DNA of 64,000 bases from Puccinellia tenuiflora. Lineage: Eukaryota; Streptophyta; Magnoliopsida; Poales; Poaceae. The notes beneath the pieces were generated by a model. The model did not search any database. It was not told where the DNA came from and worked only from the letters and a program-made list of their open reading frames with translations. The DNA is taken from positions 237,961 through 301,960 of the forward strand of contig QRDG01000233.1 of NCBI GenBank assembly GCA_012064385.1. The letters run 5' to 3'. Position 1 is the first letter of the stretch, and the number at the start of each line of letters is the position of its first letter. Both the position numbers and the translations under genes were made by a program. Below, in pieces: positions 56,324-64,000 of this stretch.

Positions 56324-59300
56324 ATGTCGTCCGTGTACGTGCTGGAGCCGCCGACGAAGGGGAAGGTGGTGGTGCAGACAACGGCCGGCCCAATCGACAT
56401 TGAGCTGTGGGCGAAGGAGGCTCCTAAGGCCACGCGCAACTTCGTTCAGCTATGCTTGGAGGGCTACTACGACGGCACCCTCTTCCACCGCATCATCAAG
56501 TCCTTCCTCATCCAGGGTGGTGACCCCACCGGCTCCGGCACTGGTGAGATCCTAAACCCTAATCAGACTATCTAGGGTTTCTTATTCCAGATTTTGCTAT
56601 TAGTCTTTATACCAAACTGAATCGTGGATGTTGGTTCAATTTACCGATTAGTGACTCAATATTTTGAAAATTTGTGCCTGGTTAACTATCTTTTTGACTT
56701 TTGAGCCATAAGTGCGATTGGTGAATTTGTGGTGCTCTGAAGTGAACCTGACGGTTGTCTGATATCATTTTGCAGGTGGTGAGAGCATATATGGAGCCCC
56801 ATTTTCCGATGAATTCCACTCGCGCCTGAGGTTTAATCACAGGGGTTTATTGGCGTGCGCCAATGCTGGCACACCTCATTCGAATGGAAGCCAGTTCTTT
56901 ATTACCCTGGACCGCTGTGATTGGCTTGATAAGAAGAATACTATTTTCGGGAAGGTACGCTGTCTAGCTTGAGTGCCATTGTGTATATCTCGCTGTAACA
57001 CATTTGGTTTGCTGGTGGTGATTATGGTTGACTTGGTGAGTTTGTTTGCATTCAGGTCACTGGAGATTCTGTCTTCAACCTTCTGGCCTTGGCTGATATC
57101 GAGACCGATAAAGATGATCGACCTGTGTACCCACAGAAAATTCTTTCGGTTGAGGTAGCTTTCCCCCTCATGTTTTTTGATCTTTAGGTTTCTTTTGGTA
57201 CTATTGCGATAGACAAATTCGTCTGTTTGTTTTATTGTTGCTTGTGAAGCCTAGCTAGCTATTGACTAGTTTCGTGCGTTTCTGCTTCTGTAGGTACTCT
57301 GGAACCCATTCGATGATATAGTTCCAAGGCAAATTAAGAAGGTTCAGCCTTCTGCCAAAGCTGATGCTGAGGGTAAATCAAAAAAGAAAGCTGTTAAGTA
57401 TGTGCTCTGCATGCTGGAACCTATTGTCCTTGACAAAATAGGGTAATGATGTTGGATTTGTTTTGACATGTCCATTCGTTCTGTAGGCAACTTAACGTCC
57501 TCTCCTTTGGAGATGAAGTAGAAGAAGAGGAGAATGAGGCAGCTTCCTTTGTTCAGGACAAAATAAAAAGTATCCATGATGTGCTGGATGATCCCCGTTT
57601 TCTTAAAGTGGAACCACAGGTTGAACAACTGGTAAGTATTATCCCTTGTGTGACTTGTATCACTTTTAGTCGAAGAAATCTGTAGGACGTTGACCAATCA
57701 TTTGCTAGCAAACATATCACACTAACAGAATCCTGGAGAGACCTTATCTAACTGGCATTCATGGCATTCTATACTGCGTATACCATCTTACACCAGGAAT
57801 TATTGTTGCCATATTTTCTACTTTGTCAAGCTTATCCTTGTACCTGTGAAGATTATGCTTATGCTGGTTCGGAACCATATTTTCCAGGACAGTCACAAAA
57901 TGGGATCATTTTTTTCTAGCATTCTCTATTTAACACACTTCTAGCTACGTAATGAGCATGTTTTTATCAGAGTGCTTTGTTGGACTGGTTTCTATGTGGT
58001 TTGTCTTTTATTGATTATCCCTGCCAGTTTAGGACATCAGTTGTATCTTGGACTCTGGTCAGGTTTTTTTATATTAAAAGCTACTTGTTTAATATTAAAT
58101 AGTTATAGACCTTGTGAAAGTTTGACACCGTTGTGTTTATTCCAACCATACAGTCCAAGGAGGAGGAGAAGAAGAAAAATGAAACTGTTATATCTATCCG
58201 GGAGGCTTTAATCTCGAAAAAAGCTGACTCCAGAGAGCCAGAGCATGATCCAGAAAATGATGATTCTCCTGAAGACGAGAATGAGGAGGATTTTGACAAC
58301 AGGATGCGTTCACGAATTCTAAAAAAACGTAGGGAGCTTGGGGACATACGGCATAGTGAAAAATCCAGGAAAGGTAAACTCACTGTTCCAGTGTCTATTA
58401 AGACAGTTTTCCATATCTTGAACACTTCTGTTCAGCCATGTACTGTAGCATGACAGACTTAATGAGAGGCAGGATATGCAATTTCCTGCAGCTACTTGCA
58501 TTTTTTTGACTGATGTCACATAATTTCTACACATAAGCTTGAAAACTAAGAAATTATTTCTACCCTCTTTGGTACAGATAAATCTCATCAGAAGGATAAA
58601 GAATTACCAGCTCGCAGGTTCTGTGATTTTGTCTACCTTATTTATATGTTCCTGATTCCCTATGTGGTAGGATTGTATTTTGCATATATCTATTAGTAAC
58701 GATAGAAATGTCTTTTAGTTTAAACATGTAGGTTATCGTTATGATGTCTTGAGCGACTGGAGCATCTATTCTCTTGAATAACAACCTGTAGTATTCCTAT
58801 ATATCCATGTGGTCCTGTTCTCTTTACTTTAATTCTAATTGATCATTTTCTGAAAACTTAAGTGGTACTCCCTTTGTTTCTAAATATAAGATGTTTTAGG
58901 TGTTTCACATATTGTCTAGATTCGGACTAAAATGAGTGGACATATACACTAAAATGTATCTAGATACATATGTATACATGTGAATGTGGAAAAAGCCTAA
59001 ACATCTTATATTGTGGAATGGAGGTAGTAAGTGTGAAGTGTCTCACCACTCACAAGTATTCATACTTGGTAATTAGCACTAAGTTACTCAGGAATGTAAA
59101 CCATTCTGAATGGCAATGAACTATGTGAGTCTGTACTCTTGTAACATAATCCTATTGCAAATAATATCTTTATTTTTCATTATGTTGCCATTTTAATAAA
59201 TAGTTTGGTTCTGCACATTTGCAGTTATAATTCTTCTCGGTAGCAGGGGTACCATGTATTAAATAAAACATACGTAATCTAACTTATCAGAAGGACAGGC

Positions 59301-60692
59301 CTGGCACAGTGGTGAAGTATTCCCCACTTGTGCCAAGAGGTCCTGGGTTCGACGCGGCCTCTCTGCAGTGCAGTGCACCGTGCAGGGGTAAGGCCTGCCT
59401 CGTATAATCCTACCCCAGACCCCACCTTGTGTGGGAGCTTCTAGCACTGGGTCTGTCCTTTTTTTAAATGAAGAAAGTCCACTTTTCGTCCCTGAACTAT
59501 TGAATAAGTTTACTTTTCATCCTAAAACTTCTGTTTGGTCCGAAAGGAACCTTGAACTCTTGAAAAAGTTGACAACCTGTCTGACCCAACGAAAATGGTG
59601 ATGTGTACTGTGCCATCGCTTCACCCTCTTAAGCTGACCCGCTAGTTGCGCCTGCTTTACCCTTTTTTGCGCTTCATGTTGCCCACACAAGAGTATTTCT
59701 CGAGTTAAATGTGATATGGACTTTTCCAAAAGTTCATGGTTTGTTTCAGACCAAACAAAAGTTTTAGGACAAAAAGTGAACTTCTCAGAGAGTTCAGGGG
59801 TGAAAAATGGACTTTCTTCTTTTTTAATCTAACTTATCATATGGTACTGGAGGAAGAGTCTTGTGTGTGTCTGCATGTCTGAAACACTTTGAACTTTAAA
59901 CAGTACTGTGTAGAAATTCTAATCCAACAGTTCTGAAGTTATTAACAATGCGTAGATAATGTACACAGGAGTGATGATGAAGATGATGATGACGATGATC
60001 ACCAGTTATCGAAAACACGGAAACTATCCTTGAAGAAAAAAGGTATTGGCTCTGAAGCCAATACTGAAAGGATGTCCAGAGGAGATGATAATTTACAACT
60101 GCTAAATCCAGCTGAACAAGAGAAACATCTGAAGAAACAGAGAAAACGTAGCCTCCAAGGTCGTGAAGAGGAGGTATTATTTTTCTGCTTAATTTCTCAT
60201 CACCACGTTCCTCTGTGCCATTACAAGATGGATCATGCATATTCATATTGCAGCTGGCATGTCTTCTATCTGCCAATTTTTGTACTTCAAGTTGAGCCTA
60301 ACTGTTTCTGAAACATTGATTTTTGTTGTTAGACTTTAGCGAAGTTACAGAAGTTCAAGGCTTCCTTTCTTAGCAACAAGCCTGCTAATACAGAAACAAA
60401 GGCAGAAGATGGTGAGGGCAAAGAGTGGCACGCCAACCGTCTTACTTTTGCACTGGAATCTTCGAAGGTAGGCTGGCATCCTCCGCTTTCTTTTGCCGCA
60501 CACACATACACACAAGGGAAATAGATGCATGAGCTAATTTTGTCTTTACAGGATGGTATGACTAGGAAGGATGATCCGAATGACTATGTAGTGGTTGATC
60601 CTCTTCTGGAGAAAGGAAAACAGAAGTTTAATAAGATGCAAGCGAAGCTAAAAAAGAGGGATCGTGAATGGGCTGGCAGATCTCTCACCTGA
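56324..60692 (+). CDS. CWC27: Spliceosome-associated cyclophilin, CWC27/CYP57-like (10 exons)
   Basis: Exons: 56324-56543, 56776-56954, 57056-57154, 57294-57397, 57487-57631, 58154-58373, 58578-58617, 59969-60173, 60333-60467, 60552-60692. All introns are GT-AG, phases agree, and the product is 495 residues, close to the family length. Residues 1-170 are a cyclophilin-type prolyl isomerase domain: FHRIIKSFLIQGGDPTGSGTG (55-75), then NGSQFFITL and CDWLDKKNTIFGK, ending in exon 3. In the usual W-binding position the sequence has DWLD. The remainder is highly charged, with Lys/Glu-rich segments and a C-terminal KKRDREW. CWC27 acts in the activated spliceosome; isomerase activity is reduced in this subfamily as known from human CWC27. 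The start MSSVYVLEPPTKGKV matches family N-termini. Intron 7 (1351 bp) hosts three transposons. Confidence 0.92.
58868..59027. mobile_element. Stowaway MITE in intron 7 of the CWC27-like gene
   Basis: 160 bp between TA dinucleotides (58866-58867 and 59028-59029). Ends are ctccctttgtttc and ggaatggaggtag, and the inner blocks aaatataagatg and catcttatatt pair. Confidence 0.88.
59290..59467 (+). mobile_element. Au-type SINE in intron 7 of the CWC27-like gene
   Basis: A tRNA-related head (ggcctggcacagtggtgaag, B box GGTTCGAC at 59346-59353) is followed by a body ending ctgggtctgtcc and a T-run, the form of Au SINEs in Triticeae. The unit, together with the MITE inserted in its T-tail, is bracketed by a perfect 15-bp duplication taatctaacttatca at 59275-59289 and 59825-59839. 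Confidence 0.82.
59468..59819. mobile_element. Long-TIR MITE nested in the SINE T-tail
   Basis: Arms of about 70-75 bp: left gaagaaagtccacttttcgt..., right its imperfect inverted copy ending actttcttc. Both sides adjoin ttttttaa (59460-59467 and 59820-59827), consistent with a duplicated 8-9 bp target as in Mutator-like elements. Confidence 0.78.
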
Positions 60693-61185
60693 TCCTTTTG
60701 GAGGTGCGTTACTGCTAATCTCTGTAGCGACCAATAAACTGTCTGCTAGCAAAATTATGTTGAGCCTTTTGTGTAGCTTATCCTAGCACGTTGTACAATT
60801 GCAGTATCTATAATTCACCGCGTCTCAAAATCTTAATGTACCTCTCTCTCTCTCTCTCCTGAATTTGCAGTCGTTTCTTGTTAACTAATAGATATCCTTC
60901 TTTTGCCCCCAGAAGTGCAGTGTGCAAAAATGTAAACCCACAATGCCGCTGCTGCAGTTTTGGTGTTGGCTTGGAATTGGAACCTGGGCATAACAGATGC
61001 AGGTTCATGACGTTGTGGGCTGTTTGTAATTGTATCATGGTCAATGAAACTGTAAATAGCAATTGTAGAACGCATTTCCATGTACTTGTCAGTTGTCACT
61101 GGTTTCAGCATGATCACTGCTACCCGGTCTCTGTTTGCTTCAAGTTCTATCACATGCCAAAACGTTGATCAGGTTAGCATGACGC
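60693..61185 (+). other. 3'UTR and downstream flank of the CWC27-like gene
   Basis: Contains an AATAAA at about 60733, a (tc)n run at 60842-60860 and no further coding frame. A polyadenylation site somewhere here is expected. Confidence 0.45.
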
Positions 61186-61935
61186 CACGTCTTAGAGCAT
61201 CCCCAGCGGCGCTCCGAATGTTCCTCCCAATAGTCGAGAACTCAGCGACGTATGAGCCTCACTTTCCCCTTTCTCCCCTCTCGTCTATCTACAGTACCTT
61301 GAGAGTCGGCTCCGGAGATCCGGGCCTATCCGACGCCCTTCCTGGCGGCGATGCCGGCTGGAGGAGGCTGACGAGCGGCGCCGGTGCTAGGGCTGTATAT
61401 ATTAGAGGTAGTGGTAGGTTTAGTTTCTCCCGTTGTGGAGGTTTCTGGCGTGATGCTGGTCGTCGGCTTTATGCCGGGAGGGAGATGCCGCGGTGTGCTT
61501 CTCCTCTTCATGGCGGTGCTCCTTTGGTCGGAGACGGAGGCGATGGGGAAGGGAGCGTCCAGATCCTCCGTTAATAAGGTCAGTTTTGGAGTTTCAGATA
61601 GTGGTCAAGTCTGTTGAGCTCACCCTCATCCAGCCGTGTCCCCAACAGCGGCAAATTTACTGGTGCGGCCTAATACATGGTCCGGCGCTCCCACGTCAGC
61701 CCCAATCCACACTCCCACAGTGAACGGTTTGGAAGTGCCGGACATAGCCGGCAATGGCGTCATGTCGGATTGGGACATGCGGCCATGCGGGTACCATTCA
61801 GGATGCAAGCGGGACGCTCCGCAGGAGCCCGCGTTCGCACCGCATACGCAATGGTTACGCGGTACGCCGTGTATGCCCCGCGTACGCCGGCTCATATGCT
61901 AGTTTTTTTTTTTGACAGGCTCATACGTTAGCTAG
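61186..61935. other. Unassigned GC-rich stretch
   Basis: It begins ttagagcatccccagcg (61193-61209), similar to the terminus of a PIF/Harbinger-type element after TTA, but no matching right end was found. Frames present have no recognisable motif. The last part is repetitive in gcgtacgc-like words. Confidence 0.35.
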
Positions 61936-62985
61936 CTAGCTCGCTAGCCCAGATAACGCCGGGCCGGTACGCGCGTGGAGAGCTCGAGCTCGAGGACTCG
62001 AGGTAATGGTCTTTGAAGACGAGCGGTGCGTGGCTGGTGTTGAAGAGGGGGTAACAGGAGGGTCAAAGACGTGCGGCTCACCAACCTTCAGCATGGTCAG
62101 AGCACACACGCGGGCTTCGATCTCATCCGTTGACAACTCTTCTGCAAATGCGCGTGTTGCATCCACAGCACCTGCATACTCATACAGCGGGTGCTCCCGA
62201 GCCTGGATAGGGTGCACGCGCCTTTTAATGAATGTGGCAATCAGGTGCACTCCGTTCATCTTCTTGCCAGCAGTCTTCAGCAGTGCAGAAACGCGAGAAA
62301 CTAGAGGAGTCGCCTCGTTGGCTTCTCGGGCGTCGGGTCGGTGTGACCAAGAGTTCTTCTTCACAATGATGCCGCCTCGGAACGGCGGCACTCCATACAG
62401 CTGCCCCGGCTTGCAGGTGTCGGAGACGTAGAACCACTTCTTCCTCCAGTTCTGCGCAGACTCGAGATGCTTTAGGTTGAAGTAGTCGATGTCTCCGCAG
62501 GTCTGGATCCCGAAGCCGCCGACGGGGTACACACCGCGAGCGCCGGCGTTGCGCTTCACGTTGAAAATGCGTTGGCACAATCCCCAGTGCGGGTGTATCC
62601 CCAAGAAACACTCGCACAGGACGATAAAGCAAGCGATATGCAAGATGGCGTTGGGGGTGAAGTCATGGAGTTGCACGCTGTAGGCGTACATCAAACCACG
62701 GAAAAATTCGTGAACAGGGAATGCGAACCCCCTGTTCACGAAGTCGACAAAGCAGACGCGTTCGCCATCTTTGGGACGGGGAGTTACCTCGTTGCCGGGC
62801 GCCCGTGTCTTCATCGTCTCCAGCGACGGCAAGTGCCCGTCGCGGCGCAACACCTCCAGCTGGCGCTCGGTCACGGAGGACCGTTGCCAGTCGCCATGGA
62901 TCTTCTTCAGATCGCCTGCGGTGGCGCCGTCGGCGGCGGCGGCGGTCCCCGACGCCTTCTTCCTCCCACTAGTCTTCTTCATCAT
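61936..62985 (-). CDS. Retroelement-type ORF, 'putative gypsy type transposon' domain
   Basis: Intact 349-residue frame. Residues 1-25 are Lys/Ala-rich. From RQLEVLRRDGHLPSLETM (about residues 41-60) through VNRGFAFPVHEFFRGLMYAY to CEFLG-type HIACFIVLCECFLGIHPHWG, it matches the Transposase_28 family as remembered, found in many Triticeae LTR elements of unclear function. A weakly conserved Thr/Ser/Pro-rich tail ends the frame at TAG. No LTR in the same orientation, RT or integrase is near, so it may be a captured fragment or a stranded piece of a non-autonomous element. The next LTR (63212) runs on the opposite strand. Confidence 0.68.
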   Translation of the reverse strand: MMKKTSGRKKASGTAAAADGATAGDLKKIHGDWQRSSVTERQLEVLRRDGHLPSLETMKTRAPGNEVTPRPKDGERVCFVDFVNRGFAFPVHEFFRGLMYAYSVQLHDFTPNAILHIACFIVLCECFLGIHPHWGLCQRIFNVKRNAGARGVYPVGGFGIQTCGDIDYFNLKHLESAQNWRKKWFYVSDTCKPGQLYGVPPFRGGIIVKKNSWSHRPDAREANEATPLVSRVSALLKTAGKKMNGVHLIATFIKRRVHPIQAREHPLYEYAGAVDATRAFAEELSTDEIEARVCALTMLKVGEPHVFDPPVTPSSTPATHRSSSKTITSSPRARALHARTGPALSGLAS

Positions 62986-63211
62986 GGCGACATGGGGGAG
63001 GAACCGAGCTCTCTCTCTTTCTCTTGGCTGGAAGAATGGTGGCAGGGCGCAAGGAGGAAGATGGACTTGGACGGTGAGAATGGGGATTTTCCCCGTCCAT
63101 CACCGGTACATCTTTATTTATCCCATAGGGTAGGTGAATCCAAGCCCTTGATTTGGCATCGTGCGGAACGGCGAAGATCTAACCCTACACGTGGCGAACG
63201 TGGATGGCAAC
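62986..63211 (-). other. 5' flank of the Transposase_28-type ORF
   Basis: Holds CT/GA-rich leader-like sequence (62995-63030) and a gataaataaag motif near 63118 (minus strand). No evidence of transcription can be read from sequence alone. Confidence 0.35.
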
Positions 63212-63993
63212 TGTCGGGGGGATGACCCTCGGGTGGTCATAGCAGCTTACAAGACAAGATTTCAAGGCATCCGGCTGGACGTATACGGGTGGATCCTTCA
63301 GCCGGACCAGCTCAAAGCCGGCTGCCACCAGCCGGCCAGGGTCGCCGACAAGACAGCATGGGGGAGTACACCTCCCACGTCGCCCACGACGCGGCCGCCA
63401 GACTCCACGTCGCCACAGTACGGAGCGTGCTAATTGCGACACTGACCCGCACCCGGCGGGGCTGGAGCCGACCAGACTAGAAGCGCGCCACCCGGCCTCG
63501 CACGTCCCCGACAGCGGCGCCTCCATACCGTGCGGCGCCCACTATACATGATGGAAGAACACTGTGGGAAGGAAGAAGACTGTAGCCGGACCCACCGAGT
63601 CCGGGTCGGGCAGTCGGCCCCCACAGTCAGTGTGTAATGAGATGGACCCACACATGTACAACACCTCCTCAGCCCTATATAGGGGGGGGGGGGGCCAGAT
63701 AGAAGAAGAGGACCCAAGAGGCTTTTTCCTGGAAACCCTAGACTACTCTACCCGGCCGCTCTAGCCGGACGCCCATATACAGCTCAAGGAGCAAGCTTGT
63801 AACCTGTCCACCGTGAATAAGCAAGAACACAGCAGGAGTAGGAGTGTTACCTCACCATGAGGGCTCCGAACCTAGGTACATCGTGTGTTAGTGTGCATGC
63901 TTGTGCCCAATCCCGCCTACAGATGCCGCCGGCTGTGTCAGTTTCTCCCACACCTCACAAGCCTACACTTAGGCATATGTCCACACCACGACA
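63212..63993 (+). mobile_element. 5' LTR of a Gypsy-like element running off the window
   Basis: TGTCGGGGGG at 63212 and CACGACA at 63993 give TG...CA borders. The next bases, tttggcg, match the start of the usual internal sequence (TTTGGCGCCC...) after Gypsy LTRs. A TATA-like ccctatata lies near 63675-63683 upstream of a leader-like region. Only the LTR is inside the window; the 5-bp left flank gcaac would be checked against the far side. Confidence 0.75.
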
Positions 63994-64000
63994 TTTGGCG

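Noticed and set aside
61080..61574. 164-codon frame downstream of the CWC27-like gene
   Set aside because: Spans 3'UTR-like and unrelated GC-rich sequence, with no motif or splice support.
1..64000. CRISPR arrays, bacterial operons, organelle DNA
   Set aside because: All gene structure is eukaryotic (introns, LTRs, MITEs). No regularly spaced short repeats with unique spacers; the palindrome clusters are LTR modules.

Overview
The window is nuclear DNA of a large-genome grass, almost certainly a member of the Triticeae (wheat, Aegilops, rye or barley group). The reasons are BARE/Angela-like and Sirevirus (Maximus-like) Copia elements, Stowaway and Tourist MITEs, an Au-type SINE, several LINEs, a Gypsy LTR, and a spliced gene in a sea of nested retrotransposons. 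Family names come from memory of these groups; no database was searched.

Layout. 1-377 is a LINE 3' tail. 604-14413 is an antisense LINE (endonuclease, reverse transcriptase, zf-RVT-like C-terminus), split by a complete BARE/Angela-like Copia element at 3601-12196 (TSD tggat) that keeps only gag. 14810-16444 (minus) is an intact single-exon host gene for a domesticated Harbinger-transposase protein (ALP1/HARBI1-like). 17452-20913 is intergenic DNA with Stowaway, foldback and Tourist MITEs. 20917-33980 is a decayed PIF/Harbinger transposon (TSD tta) carrying a gag-only Sirevirus-like element at 21224-32316 (TSD catat). 34848-35127 is a LINE fragment. 35795-39452 is a 3.7-kb solo LTR (TSD atcct). 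40540-41432 holds nested MITEs, a tRNA-derived SINE and a LINE tail. 42175-55345 (minus) is a full-length Maximus-like Sirevirus (TSD gagat) with gag, pol and an extra env-like open reading frame. 55351-56019 is another LINE tail. 56324-60692 (plus) is a ten-exon gene for a CWC27/CYP57-type spliceosomal cyclophilin. 61936-62985 (minus) is a retroelement-type ORF, and 63212-63993 is the 5' LTR of a Gypsy element that runs out of the window.

Only two loci look like working host genes: the ALP1-like gene and the CWC27-like gene. Everything else is explained by transposable elements, and six insertions have exact or near-exact target-site duplications that fix their borders and relative order.

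The most interesting observations concern the two Sirevirus-like elements. Both carry a C-rich-loop hairpin just inside the 3' end of the LTR, and its stem differs between them by compensating base changes. Both have clusters of GC-rich palindromes just upstream of the LTR TATA box. In the autonomous element the same palindrome class recurs upstream of and inside an apparent intron of the env-like ORF. Splicing that intron would swap a hydrophobic N-terminus for a hydrophilic one.
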